Source: BOG-1112 sp964635325 (GTDB lineage Bacteria > Bdellovibrionota_B > Oligoflexia > Oligoflexales > Bog-1112). Taken from it: a stretch of 11,122 nucleotides of DNA. The first letter of the stretch is position 1, and each line of letters opens with the position of its first letter. This document shows, piece by piece, positions 1-7,798 of the stretch. A program made the translations under genes and the position numbers. The stretch lies in the NCBI GenBank assembly GCA_964635325.1, contig CAZWOL010000076.1:1-11122 (forward strand), in the 5' to 3' direction. The notes under the pieces are model-generated. The model searched no databases, was not told where the DNA came from, and worked only from the letters and a program-made list of their open reading frames with translations.

Positions 1-11
1 ATAATGCTTCT

Positions 12-1595
12 CTACGGTACGGTCGCACAGCTGACGTTTGCAGAAGCAAGTGCATCGGTGAGACCACGGGCTTTCGCTGCAGTTTCAATCATGGTGCAGT
101 TTGCTGAGGAATTCAGAGCTTTATCAGCTCGCATAATCGCTAAAATCAGATCTGTATATCCGGCATCCGACGGGAAAAAATCCACACCTTTGAGTACATC
201 TTTTGCAATGGTTTCTGTGCCAATGGCTGTGACACCTCGGTCACTATTCCCTGCAGCAAGATCCCAAAGCATGGAAGAGATGACTTGGGACAGCTTGTGT
301 GGTTCTGTAGGAACATTTGAATCACCAAAGGCCAGTGGAAATTCTCCAGTACGCAAGCATTGCGCTGAATAGCAAAGCGTTCCTCCCTTAGGACAGAGCA
401 GTCGTCCCAAGCACGGATCTCCAGTTTGTGCGAAAACAAAAAAATCGGCAAGACCCTCATGCAGAACCAAGGATTCACCACTTGTGCTTGTCAGTTGTTG
501 GTAGACAATATGATGTCCAAGCTCGTGAAAAACTGCATCATTATCGATGAAAAGATTTTGCAAAATAATTCCATCGCCAGTACCCAGACGTATTTGAGGG
601 GGTGTACTACCACTCTTTGGCAAAAAGACTGCTGTGTTGTTTACGAAATTATTTGTCCCATCCATATAGAGATCGACCTTCGGACCAGGCCACTGAGTAA
701 GGACGCCTAGACCCATGAACCAATCGGCATGACGATTGGCGTTGACAAATATTGCGGTCTCTTTGAACCGTTGGTCGGTCGTACTAAAGTTAAAGGCCCC
801 ATCGCTGGCAAAAGCTCTGCGAGCTGTTGTTGGAATGACTGTTTGAAAACGTGCGCTGCAGAGGGATCCTCCATCACTCATACCTGTGAGGGTGAAGGTT
901 TGTAATTTTACAGTTGTGCTCGCAGTTGGACTTTTGACATAAGCTTGTGCGGTCTCAGTTGCTACATCGAAGAAGCGAGCTTCAGCACGGATCACATTAT
1001 CAGCAGTCACTAATCCGTAGTAGGGACGCTCGTTCACCTGAAATTCAATTTCTACCCCGGCTTCGAGCTCATTGTTTTCATTCGCGATTAGGCAGTCTTT
1101 CTGGACAATATTCGATGCTGTCCCTTGTAAATCTAGCGTGTCGAGTATGCGAGGGATCTCGTTTTTATCGGAAGTATACGCAGGGGGAATATCCGTGGAT
1201 ACAAGCTCTCGAGGGAGCTTGCCTTCTACAAAAGTAGTATCGACCATGCTATGCACACGCGCTCCGAATTGGCAGAGGGGTATGCCACCAAGCGAAAAAG
1301 TGAAATTCACATGGCGTGCACCACCACGATCTATATAAGAGTCTGAGACGAGGTGTGTCTGGATTGGCGAAGGCACTAGGTCGGAGACTCGACTTTGTGC
1401 TTCCTCAAGAAAATAAGAAAGTTCTTCTGTGAGATGGAATGCACGTAGGCTAGTACTAGTTTGAAGCAAATCACAGGATGCATCCGTTGTTTGGCTTGTT
1501 GTTTTCGTCTTTTGTGGAGATGGACATGCTAAAGATGTGGTTAGCATGAGTATGAGCACAATAGGTTTGCAAATTCTAAACCAGGATATCGTCAT
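12..1595 (-). CDS. Exported zinc metalloprotease lipoprotein, gluzincin (thermolysin/fungalysin-like) type
   Basis: A predicted secreted, lipid-anchored peptidase of 527 residues. The N-terminus has a hydrophobic segment (residues 11-23) ending in S-L-A-C24, which fits a loose lipobox (Ser at -3 is uncommon). The zinc site is visible: H357-E-L-G-H361, then E380-G-L-A-D384. This is the HExxH plus ExxxD arrangement of gluzincins, with 18 residues between the second His and the third-ligand Glu, close to thermolysin's 19. H433, followed by a conserved-looking M-L-W-D, may be the transition-state His. Residues 50-250 resemble a propeptide/FTP-like region, an inference from position only. A cysteine-rich stretch (C395, C401, C408, C413) follows the active site. 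The start is ATG at 1595, because GGAGG (1603-1607 on the complement) lies 7 nt upstream; an in-frame TTG at 1598 is too close. It is divergent from the Nudix gene. Substrate unknown. The metalloprotease call is firm; the exact peptidase family is not. Confidence 0.85.
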   Translation of the reverse strand: MTISWFRICKPIVLILMLTTSLACPSPQKTKTTSQTTDASCDLLQTSTSLRAFHLTEELSYFLEEAQSRVSDLVPSPIQTHLVSDSYIDRGGARHVNFTFSLGGIPLCQFGARVHSMVDTTFVEGKLPRELVSTDIPPAYTSDKNEIPRILDTLDLQGTASNIVQKDCLIANENNELEAGVEIEFQVNERPYYGLVTADNVIRAEARFFDVATETAQAYVKSPTASTTVKLQTFTLTGMSDGGSLCSARFQTVIPTTARRAFASDGAFNFSTTDQRFKETAIFVNANRHADWFMGLGVLTQWPGPKVDLYMDGTNNFVNNTAVFLPKSGSTPPQIRLGTGDGIILQNLFIDNDAVFHELGHHIVYQQLTSTSGESLVLHEGLADFFVFAQTGDPCLGRLLCPKGGTLCYSAQCLRTGEFPLAFGDSNVPTEPHKLSQVISSMLWDLAAGNSDRGVTAIGTETIAKDVLKGVDFFPSDAGYTDLILAIMRADKALNSSANCTMIETAAKARGLTDALASANVSCATVP

Positions 1596-1672
1596 CAAAA
1601 AGCCTCCGAGCGCAATCTGCTCTTATTTAAGTCGTTTGAGAGGGGCCCATTTTATATCAAGAGGTTGAAGTG

Positions 1673-2272
1673 ATGGAACGTACGTATGCTTCTATCTTAG
1701 CATCGTTGCAGAACTATGAAGCAAGTCTAGCAAGGAATCCCTTTGGTCTGACGAGCAGTGAACAGGATGATGAAAAAGCGATTGTCTCGAGATTTTACCA
1801 ATTTCTCAATTCGACATCAGAAGCATTCTCGAGATTAAATATGGCTGGTCACTTGACCGGTTCTGCTTTTGTCGTTGATAGGCAGTACCAGCGAATAGTT
1901 CTCACCCATCATGCCAAGCTTGGGAAGTGGGTCCAGCTTGGTGGGCACGTAGAACACGAGATATGTCTATCGGAAGTAGCTTTACGTGAGGCTTATGAGG
2001 AGTCGGGTCTACGCCGGCTGGCCTTACTTTCACCTCCCCTGCTGCCTCTTGATTTTGCTATTCATGAGGTGCCTGTGTCAAAGGGGGTACCAGCTCACTT
2101 GCACTACGATATTAGCTATGGGATTGTAGCCTATGATGAAGATTTGTTATGCTCCGACGAATCAATCGATGTGCGGTGGTTCACCTTTGCCGAGGCTTTG
2201 CAGATCTGCGAGCCAAAGATGCATCGCTGCCTATACAAGCTAGAAGCTTGGCTAAAGACGCTTTCTCAATAG
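1673..2272 (+). CDS. Nudix hydrolase
   Basis: Predicted to hydrolyse a nucleoside diphosphate linked to another moiety, in the cytoplasm; substrate not predictable. The 199-residue protein has an N-terminal helical extension (about residues 1-58), then a Nudix fold. The box spans G91-L113, with G-H-V-E at the start and the core R105-E-A-Y-E-E-S-G-L113, which supplies the metal-binding glutamates. The first canonical Glu of the box (position 7) is Ile97, with Glu at position 6 instead, a departure also seen in some divergent Nudix proteins. The W86-x-Q-L-G-G-H context is typical of the family. GAGG at 1661-1664 lies 8 nt from ATG 1673 and 5 nt from an in-frame GTG at 1670, so ATG is preferred. 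The stop lies 9 nt before the J-domain gene, suggesting one transcript. A functional link between the two is not evident. Confidence 0.88.
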   Translation: MERTYASILASLQNYEASLARNPFGLTSSEQDDEKAIVSRFYQFLNSTSEAFSRLNMAGHLTGSAFVVDRQYQRIVLTHHAKLGKWVQLGGHVEHEICLSEVALREAYEESGLRRLALLSPPLLPLDFAIHEVPVSKGVPAHLHYDISYGIVAYDEDLLCSDESIDVRWFTFAEALQICEPKMHRCLYKLEAWLKTLSQ

Positions 2273-2281
2273 GATATTTGA

Positions 2282-3154
2282 ATGGAAGACTATTACAAAA
2301 TACTAGGTGTCGAAAAAACTGCAAGCGAAGCGGAGATCAAGAAAGCCTACCGCAAACTTGCGATGCAACATCATCCTGATCGCAATGCTGGTGACAAAAA
2401 AGCCGAGGAGAAGTTCAAAAAAATAAGTGAAGCTTATGCGGCGCTGAGTGATACAGAAAAACGCAAGCAGTATGATACCTTTGGTGCCAACCAGTTTCAC
2501 CAACAGTATTCGACGGATGATATTTTCCGAGGTGCTGACTTTGGCAACATCTTTGACGAGATGGGTGGCTTTGACAGCATTTTTTCACGTATGTTTGGTG
2601 GAGGCCGTGGTGGTCCGCAGGGTGGAGGCAAGGGACAGGATGTGGAATACACTCTTCCCATTCAGTTTGACGAAGCGTACCGAGGTGTGGAACGTAATGT
2701 AGATCTGACGCTCAGTAATGGTGAGCGACGGACCTTCAAACTCAAAATTCCAGCTGGCGTAAAAGACGGTGGGCGCTTACGCGTGCCGGGTCGAGGTGCG
2801 TCTCCACGTCACCCACGGGGCACACCTGGGGATCTTTTTGTGAAGATTGAATTGTCGCAAGATAAGATCTTCCATCGTATTGGCAATGACATCGAAGTCA
2901 AGGTGCCGGTGAATTTAAGCGACCTCTTTCTGGGGCGTGCCTGTGATGTCCAAACTCCTGAGGGGTCACGTAAGGTAAAGGTTCCTGCCGGTGTAAAGCT
3001 AGGTACGAAGATCCGTCTGCGTGGTTTGGGTTTCCCCGTGATTGGCACTCCAGAACGTGGTGATCTCTTCGCGATCGTTGATGTGCGTGTGCCTGAAAGT
3101 CTGAGTGCAGAGCAGAAGAGGCTCATCGAAGAGCTACGCGCTAGCGGGCTTTAG
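2282..3154 (+). CDS. cbpA: DnaJ-family co-chaperone, CbpA-like (no zinc finger)
   Basis: A Hsp40 that would stimulate the ATPase of DnaK and deliver substrates to it in the cytoplasm. Residues 1-68 are a complete J domain: Y4-Y-K-I-L-G, the HPD motif at 31-33, and the helix IV region Q64-Y-D-T-F-G. A Gly/Phe-rich linker follows (about 82-118, G-G-G-R-G-G-P type), then two beta-rich substrate-binding domains (about 120-195 and 200-275) with the repeated motif K-I/V-P-A-G-V at 155-160 and 233-238. The CxxCxGxG zinc-finger repeats of true DnaJ are absent, so this is a class B/CbpA type; 290 residues is close to CbpA (about 306). ATG at 2282 is preceded by AGGA (2271-2274), which overlaps the stop of the Nudix gene and allows translational coupling. 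The symbol is by domain architecture; orthology to E. coli cbpA is not shown. Confidence 0.9.
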   Translation: MEDYYKILGVEKTASEAEIKKAYRKLAMQHHPDRNAGDKKAEEKFKKISEAYAALSDTEKRKQYDTFGANQFHQQYSTDDIFRGADFGNIFDEMGGFDSIFSRMFGGGRGGPQGGGKGQDVEYTLPIQFDEAYRGVERNVDLTLSNGERRTFKLKIPAGVKDGGRLRVPGRGASPRHPRGTPGDLFVKIELSQDKIFHRIGNDIEVKVPVNLSDLFLGRACDVQTPEGSRKVKVPAGVKLGTKIRLRGLGFPVIGTPERGDLFAIVDVRVPESLSAEQKRLIEELRASGL

Positions 3155-3163
3155 CCTCATCGA

Positions 3164-3321
3164 CATCCCGAGCGAAGCCGAGGGATCGCCTGCATTGAGT
3201 TGTGTAAGTGCTTCGACGGATTCCTTCGTTGTGAGGCGACCTGGCTAAGAGTGCTTCGACGGATTCCTTCGTTGTGAGGCGACCTGGCTAAGTAGGCGAT
3301 CCCTCGGCTTCGCTCGGGATG
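3164..3321. repeat. Composite repeat: 28-bp inverted arms enclosing two 43-bp tandem copies
   Basis: Two perfect 28-bp inverted arms lie at 3164-3191 and 3294-3321 (left arm begins CATCCCGAGCGAAGCC). They enclose two identical 43-bp direct copies at 3207-3249 and 3250-3292 (beginning AGTGCTTCGACGGATTCC), directly adjacent with no spacer. The element fills the gap between two convergent genes (stops at 3154 and 3334). The CCCGAGCGAAGCCGAGGG core resembles dispersed intergenic repeats seen in many bacterial genomes; that resemblance is from memory, not a search. It could act as a large RNA stem that ends or protects both transcripts, or be a MITE/REP-type mobile element. There is no T-run, so it is not a classical intrinsic terminator. 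Confidence 0.85.
3207..3292. repeat. Exact tandem duplication of a 43-bp unit
   Basis: Copy one is 3207-3249 and copy two is 3250-3292, with no mismatch. They lie in the spacer between the two inverted arms of the surrounding element. Perfect identity points to a recent duplication or ongoing copy-number change. Confidence 0.9.
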
Positions 3322-3333
3322 AAGCTTCAAAAG

Positions 3334-4194
3334 TTAGTTTGGTTTGGTCTTCTGTTCGACTTTTTTACCCTGCTCATAGTCCGCAAGCACGACGATAAAA
3401 CTTCCAATTTTGATATCCGCTTCGATCTTCAACAAACGTCGTTGCGGTTCGTCGTATGCGATCCACAAACGTGCTCGTCCCTTCTGCTGTAGCTCTTTAC
3501 CGATGAATGTCTGTAGATTCAAGCGCACAGCTTTGTGTTTTCCGTTTGGGACTGTCAGCATGACAAAATCTTCACGTGTTGCAGTAAGCCACCAGTTCTT
3601 TTCCGAAGTGTAGACCTTAATGCGTGCTTCTTTGTTGCGGATGAAGTCATAGGTACGCAGTTTGTAGAGGGCTCCCAAGATATCAGTCGCATCGGGTTCC
3701 ATTTCTGCGTGCACGGACTTTGTTGTTTTACCTTCGGGGTCTCGATAAATTTCCGTTACATCACAGTTTGCAACATCAAATTCTAACAGTTTGTCCTCGA
3801 CGTAACCCTTGCCTATGAGCTCCTTGTGATTTTGGGTGACGCGAAATTTGGTGGCTACAAAGTCAGGTCTTGTGAAGGCAAAGCCTTCGTCCCTAGCTTT
3901 GAAGATTTTCTCGTACCATTCTCCGGTTTCGACCAAGACTTCGAAAGCCATATTCCAGACCCCGTTGATTTGGGCTGGGTTCAGGACGCGAAACTCCATA
4001 AATCCTGCATTCATCCCGAGGTAGCTCACTTTCATTCGAGAAAATTCACCCGGGGCGAAGGGCAGCTTGTCATAGACCATCTCGGGTGGTCTTGAAGGCG
4101 CAGCTATTGGTGGAACTTTGCAGGCTGCTTGCAAGTGGGGCGCTGTGAGAGAGAAGGCACCAATAAGGATTAGGACAAGGCTTCTAAAAACCAC
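3334..4194 (-). CDS. DUF3108 domain protein, predicted periplasmic
   Basis: A secreted protein of 286 residues and unknown biochemical role. The N-terminus is a signal peptide (hydrophobic core about 6-17, likely cleavage after L-Q-A near residue 23). Gln at -3 relative to the nearby Cys makes a lipoprotein unlikely. The mature part fits DUF3108: V-S-Y-L-G-M-N-A-G near the start, a D-I-L-G-A-L-Y-K-L-R-T motif in the middle (family pattern D-x-L-S-A-L-Y-x-L-R), and a late L-W-I-A-Y-D-E-P-Q-R-R-L-L-K-I strand pair. Known family members are exported proteins of Gram-negative bacteria. The start codon is GTG at 4194, backed by a strong GAGGGAG Shine-Dalgarno just upstream on the minus strand; no ATG alternative would keep the signal peptide. 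It is divergent from rpsA and convergent with the J-protein gene. The domain call is confident; the function is unknown. Confidence 0.82.
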   Translation of the reverse strand: MVFRSLVLILIGAFSLTAPHLQAACKVPPIAAPSRPPEMVYDKLPFAPGEFSRMKVSYLGMNAGFMEFRVLNPAQINGVWNMAFEVLVETGEWYEKIFKARDEGFAFTRPDFVATKFRVTQNHKELIGKGYVEDKLLEFDVANCDVTEIYRDPEGKTTKSVHAEMEPDATDILGALYKLRTYDFIRNKEARIKVYTSEKNWWLTATREDFVMLTVPNGKHKAVRLNLQTFIGKELQQKGRARLWIAYDEPQRRLLKIEADIKIGSFIVVLADYEQGKKVEQKTKPN

Positions 4195-4224
4195 AATTCT
4201 CCCTCAATCTATGGGTCTTGCTCC

Positions 4225-4253
4225 ATTATAGACCAAGACGTGAGAAATATTAG
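4225..4253 (-). promoter_or_regulatory. Candidate promoter for the DUF3108 gene
   Basis: On the minus strand a perfect TATAAT -10 lies at 4230-4225. A weak -35 (CTAATA, 3 of 6 matches) sits 17 bp upstream at 4253-4248. The predicted transcript start near 4218 gives a leader of about 25 nt carrying the GAGGGAG ribosome-binding site before GTG 4194. The -10 is convincing; the -35 is not. Confidence 0.4.
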
Positions 4254-4278
4254 CGATTGCATTCCATATAACCGTGTG

Positions 4279-4307
4279 TTAACGAGGAACGTCAATTAAA
4301 GTATTGT
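4279..4307 (+). promoter_or_regulatory. Candidate promoter for rpsA
   Basis: TTAACG (4279-4284; 4 of 6 matches to the -35 consensus) is followed after exactly 17 bp by TATTGT (4302-4307; 4 of 6 matches to the -10). A start near 4314 would give a leader of about 50 nt containing a small hairpin and the AAGGAG site. This is moderate evidence; another -10-like TATAAC at 4267-4272 lacks a matching -35. Confidence 0.35.
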
Positions 4308-4363
4308 GAACTTTTTCTATCGCACCTCAGTCCAACTGGACTCAAAAGGAGTACCTGCGTTTT

Positions 4364-6148
4364 ATGAATCCAGTAACAACCTCTAAACTACCGGGCATCG
4401 GGTATGTAAAATGGGAAGATGCAGATAACGCTGCCTTCGATGAAGGCCTCGATGATTCTAAGGAATTCAACGAGTTACTCGAAAAAGTTGAGGAAAGTTC
4501 CTCCGTTCGAGAAGGTACCATCGTACAAGGTATCGTCGTTGGCGTTAATGAAGATGTCGTTCGTATTGACATCGGACACAAGACTGAGGGCGAAGTTCCA
4601 GTCCATGAGTTCCGTGCACCCAACGGTGAGCTCAAATGCAAAGTTGGCGATAAAGTAGAAGTTTATCTCGATTCTTTCGAAGACGGCGATGGAGAGATGA
4701 TTCTTTCCCGTGAGCGTGCAGAAATGCTCCGCGCTTGGGACCGTATCGAAGAAGCCTACGAAAAAGGCGAAGTTGTCGAAGGTATGGTCATGGCTCGCGT
4801 AAAAGGCGGTCTCTCCGTCGATATCGGAGTCAAAGCCTTCTTACCTGGTTCGCAAGTGGATCTACGTCCAGTTCGCAACCTCGACAAGCTGATCAACAGC
4901 TCTTTTGCTTTCAAAATCATTAAATTCAATAAAAAACGCGGCAATATCGTATTGAGCCGTCGCGCACTTCTCGAACAAGATCGCGAGAAACTGCGTGCTG
5001 AGACCCTCGCTAACCTTAAGGAAAGCGCAGTTCTCAAAGGTATTGTTAAAAACATCACAGATTACGGGGCCTTCATTGACCTCGGTGGTATCGATGGTCT
5101 TCTGCATATCACAGATATGTCATGGGGTCGTATCAACCATCCTTCTCAGCTCTTTGAAGTTGGTCAGGAAATCGATGTTAAGGTTCTTAACTACGATGAA
5201 TCTCGTCAGCGTGTATCTTTGGGCTACAAACAATTGCAGCTCGATCCTTGGGAAAAAGCTTCTGCTAAATACCAAGTCAACACCAAGACCCGTGGAACTG
5301 TTGTTAGCTTGACAGACTACGGTGCATTCGTTGAACTCGAAGATGGTATCGAAGGTCTGATTCATATCAGCGAGATGTCATGGTCAAAACGCATCCGTCA
5401 TCCGTCTAAGGTCGTTTCGATCGGTGACGAAGTGGATGTTGTTGTCTTGGCTATCGACCAAGATGCTCGTCGCATCAGCCTCGGTATGAAGCAAATGGAA
5501 CCAAACCCATGGGAAATCGTAAAAGAGAAGTACCGTATTGGTGACATCATCCGTGGTCATATTCGCAATATCACGGACTTCGGTATCTTCGTAGGTATCG
5601 AAGATGGTATCGATGGTTTGATCCATATCTCCGATATCAGCTGGTATGATCGTATTAAACATCCAGGCGACCTCTACAAAAAAGGTGATGAGATCGAAGC
5701 AAAAATCCTTCAGATCGACACCGACGGTGAGAAGTTCTCCCTGGGTATTAAGCAACTTCAAGAAGACCCATGGAACTCTGCTGCGAAGAAATTCGTACCA
5801 GGTGCCAAAGGTGTTGGTAAAGTTACGAAGTTGACGGATTACGGTGCTTTCGTTCAGTTGGCTCGTGGTGTTGAAGGCATGATTCACATCAGCGAACTCG
5901 ATGTGAAAGAAGTCACAAAACCAGGTGACGTTGTAAAAGAAGGCGATGAGATTGAGTTTGTAGTTCTTGCAAGCGATGCTGAAGAACGACGCTTCTCTCT
6001 ATCTCGCAAAGCACATCTTAAAGGCCTTGATGGTGATGAACTTAAAAAGTACATGACCACAATCAGTGAGCCACAAACAGTGTTTGCGAACGCGTTCACA
6101 CAAGCTAAAGAAGATTTAGAGAAAAAAGTTCCTAAGTCTACATTCTAA
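4364..6148 (+). CDS. rpsA: 30S ribosomal protein S1
   Basis: S1 binds mRNA on the small ribosomal subunit and helps initiation on structured or weak leaders. The 594-residue protein has six S1 (OB-fold) repeats at about 50-118, 136-200, 222-290, 306-377, 392-464 and 478-549. Repeats 3-6 carry the typical T-D-Y/F-G-x-F, G-L/M-I-H-I-S and D-x-x-x-R/K-x-S-L-G/S signatures. Linkers between later repeats contain the D/N-P-W motif (294-296, 381-383, 468-470). Repeats 1 and 2 are the most divergent, as expected, because they dock to the ribosome. A 45-residue acidic N-terminal extension and a C-terminal helix (about 555-590) flank them. Length is near the usual 550-600. AAGGAG (4346-4351) precedes ATG by 12 nt, a rather long spacing. 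C-ending codons such as ATC, CTC and TTC are common, as in highly expressed genes. An intrinsic terminator follows. Confidence 0.97.
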   Translation: MNPVTTSKLPGIGYVKWEDADNAAFDEGLDDSKEFNELLEKVEESSSVREGTIVQGIVVGVNEDVVRIDIGHKTEGEVPVHEFRAPNGELKCKVGDKVEVYLDSFEDGDGEMILSRERAEMLRAWDRIEEAYEKGEVVEGMVMARVKGGLSVDIGVKAFLPGSQVDLRPVRNLDKLINSSFAFKIIKFNKKRGNIVLSRRALLEQDREKLRAETLANLKESAVLKGIVKNITDYGAFIDLGGIDGLLHITDMSWGRINHPSQLFEVGQEIDVKVLNYDESRQRVSLGYKQLQLDPWEKASAKYQVNTKTRGTVVSLTDYGAFVELEDGIEGLIHISEMSWSKRIRHPSKVVSIGDEVDVVVLAIDQDARRISLGMKQMEPNPWEIVKEKYRIGDIIRGHIRNITDFGIFVGIEDGIDGLIHISDISWYDRIKHPGDLYKKGDEIEAKILQIDTDGEKFSLGIKQLQEDPWNSAAKKFVPGAKGVGKVTKLTDYGAFVQLARGVEGMIHISELDVKEVTKPGDVVKEGDEIEFVVLASDAEERRFSLSRKAHLKGLDGDELKKYMTTISEPQTVFANAFTQAKEDLEKKVPKSTF

Positions 6149-6169
6149 GGTTTGGAACTAAGTTCAAAG

Positions 6170-6204
6170 GCCTCGTACAGGTGAAACTTGTACGAGGCTT
6201 TTTT
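6170..6204 (+). terminator. Intrinsic terminator of rpsA
   Basis: A GC-rich stem GCCTCGTACA (6170-6179) pairs with TGTACGAGGC (6189-6198). The pairing continues inward by one G-U and two more base pairs to a GAA loop. Six T residues (6199-6204) follow directly. The hairpin starts 21 nt after the rpsA stop and separates rpsA from rsmB, so rsmB probably has its own promoter or depends on read-through. Confidence 0.93.
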
Positions 6205-6279
6205 GCTTTCCGATAGCCTTTCGTGCGTGTCTGATGTATGGGAGCAATAGCGAATTAAGAAAACCATGGGAGACCTGCC

Positions 6280-7665
6280 GTGACAAGTAAAGTGACCTTA
6301 GCAAGAGAATTTGCCTACGATGCTTTTACCCAGGTTATTGAGCAGGGAAAAAATCCTGAAATCATTCTTGATGATGGTTACCAAGAGCTTAAGGACCAAC
6401 TGTCTACCCTGGATCGAGCTTTTATTAAGGAGCTTCTCTATGGGGCCTTGCGTTGGTACTCCAAAATATATTGGATCGTGCAAAACACATCTAAACGCGA
6501 TCTCAAATTATCTCCTCCCCCTATACGATCAGCGCTAGTACTTGGTGCTTATCAAATTTTTTACATGGATAGGGTTCCCGATAGGGCTGCTGTCAACGAG
6601 AGCGTCGAGTATGTGCGCAAAAGAGGTCAGGCCTCAGGCAGTGGCTTTGTGAATGGGATTTTGCGTGCTATAGCCCGACGTGCTGAGTATTTTCCTAAGC
6701 CTGACAAAGATAAGCATCCTTGTGACTACCTAGCTTTGCAATATGCACATCCTCTATGGATGGTGCAGCGTTGGTATCAGAGCTTTGGTTTTGAAAAAAT
6801 GCGTGATCTACTAGCGAGCCACAATCAGGCTCCTCCTCATTCAATCCGTGTCAATAGTCTAAAAGTTTCTGCAGAAGATATGCAGGAGTTGCGTTCACGT
6901 TTGCTCAAAGACGAAAAAAACCATTCAGAGCGTCGAGCCTTACGTTCATGTTTGCAGTTGAGAGATTCACCACGCTTTGGTGCAAACAGCCTCTTTCAGC
7001 AAGGTTTTTTTAGTGTGCAAGACGAGTCCTCACAGTTGATTGGGCACCTAGTGAACCCTCAAGCTCAGGAACATATTGTCGATGCCTGCGCTGGTAAGGG
7101 AGGCAAGACTGGACATATATTTGAACTTTCCAATGGTGAAGCTAAGATCACAGCTCTCGACAAGAGTGCATATCAGATCCAAGTCGGTCAAGAGAACATG
7201 CGCCGTCTCGGGCATGAGGGTATAGCATGGCGTGTGAGTGACTTCGTAAGCTTTCGTCCTGAGCAGACTATTGATAAGATACTTCTCGATGCACCCTGTT
7301 CGGGGTTGGGTGTATTGCGTCGTCATCCCGAAGGCAAGTGGCAGAAGACTCTTGCTATCATTCCTCAGCTATCCCGTCTGCAGCGCAGCTTAATTCAACA
7401 TGCGTTGGACATCCTAAAAGATGGGGGTGAGCTTATTTACTCTGTATGTTCGTTTGAGCGCGAGGAGGTTGTAGAACACCTTGCTTGGTTGCGTGAAGCT
7501 TATGCTAATCGCATCGAAGTCATTTCTCCGGTCTCTCGTTTGCCAGACTATTACAAACGTTTTGTCACTCGTGAGAATGCTTTGCTCATCTATTCTGGAA
7601 ACAAAGACGGCATGGATGGCTTTGGGGCCTTCATCGTCCGTAAGTTAGCTTCTCCTGTGGTATAA
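6280..7665 (+). CDS. rsmB: 16S rRNA (cytosine(967)-C(5))-methyltransferase RsmB
   Basis: Transfers a methyl group from S-adenosylmethionine to C5 of a cytosine in 16S rRNA (C967 in E. coli numbering). The 461-residue protein has an N-terminal NusB-like RNA-binding domain (about 5-140; L-D-R-A-F-I-K-E-L-L-Y-G-A-L-R is typical) and a C-terminal Rossmann methyltransferase. Motif I is V267-D-A-C-A-G-K-G-G-K-T. Motif IV is D337-A-P-C340-S-G-L-G-V-L-R-R-H-P. Motif VI is S388-V-C390-S-F, holding the nucleophilic Cys, with C340 as the second RsmB-type Cys. F-F-S-V-Q-D-E-S (243-250) is another family hallmark. Length is close to the E. coli enzyme (429). The start is GTG at 6280 with GGGAG at 6268-6272; the ATG at 6266 is out of frame and stops at once. 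Paralogues such as RsmF lack the NusB-like domain, supporting RsmB. Confidence 0.95.
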   Translation: MTSKVTLAREFAYDAFTQVIEQGKNPEIILDDGYQELKDQLSTLDRAFIKELLYGALRWYSKIYWIVQNTSKRDLKLSPPPIRSALVLGAYQIFYMDRVPDRAAVNESVEYVRKRGQASGSGFVNGILRAIARRAEYFPKPDKDKHPCDYLALQYAHPLWMVQRWYQSFGFEKMRDLLASHNQAPPHSIRVNSLKVSAEDMQELRSRLLKDEKNHSERRALRSCLQLRDSPRFGANSLFQQGFFSVQDESSQLIGHLVNPQAQEHIVDACAGKGGKTGHIFELSNGEAKITALDKSAYQIQVGQENMRRLGHEGIAWRVSDFVSFRPEQTIDKILLDAPCSGLGVLRRHPEGKWQKTLAIIPQLSRLQRSLIQHALDILKDGGELIYSVCSFEREEVVEHLAWLREAYANRIEVISPVSRLPDYYKRFVTRENALLIYSGNKDGMDGFGAFIVRKLASPVV

Positions 7666-7700
7666 TGAGTTATTGATCCCTGCTTGAATAACTTTATGCT

Positions 7701-7735
7701 CGTCACCCCGAGTCCATGGCTTCGTCGAGGGGGCT
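7701..7735. repeat. Degenerate REP-like sequence downstream of rsmB
   Basis: The segment begins CACCCCGAG and ends CGAGGGGG around a central CCATGG. Its ends echo the CATCCCGAG...GAGGG arms of the element at 3164-3321, and GGCTTCG is shared. Symmetry is poor (about four C-G pairs), so it may be a decayed relative or chance. Confidence 0.3.
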
Positions 7736-7798
7736 ACTTAGCTAATTTGTAATATCGATTCCGATGAAGTTATTTATGCAGTCCTCAATGGTTCTATA

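Noticed and set aside
3207..3292. Two 43-bp repeats as a minimal CRISPR array
   Set aside because: The copies are directly adjacent with no spacer, and no cas gene is present.
5384..5887. 167-codon open frame on the minus strand inside rpsA
   Set aside because: It is antisense to S1 repeats 4-6. The frame is open because of the biased codon use of rpsA and shows no domain signature.
7668..7693. AGTTATT/AATAACT inverted repeat after rsmB as a terminator
   Set aside because: The 7-bp AT-rich stem with a 12-nt loop and no T-run is too weak to call.
7747..7776. TTGTAA with an 18-bp spacer to TATTTA as a promoter for the PLD-like gene
   Set aside because: The -10 matches only half the consensus and the spacing is not ideal, so it could easily be chance.
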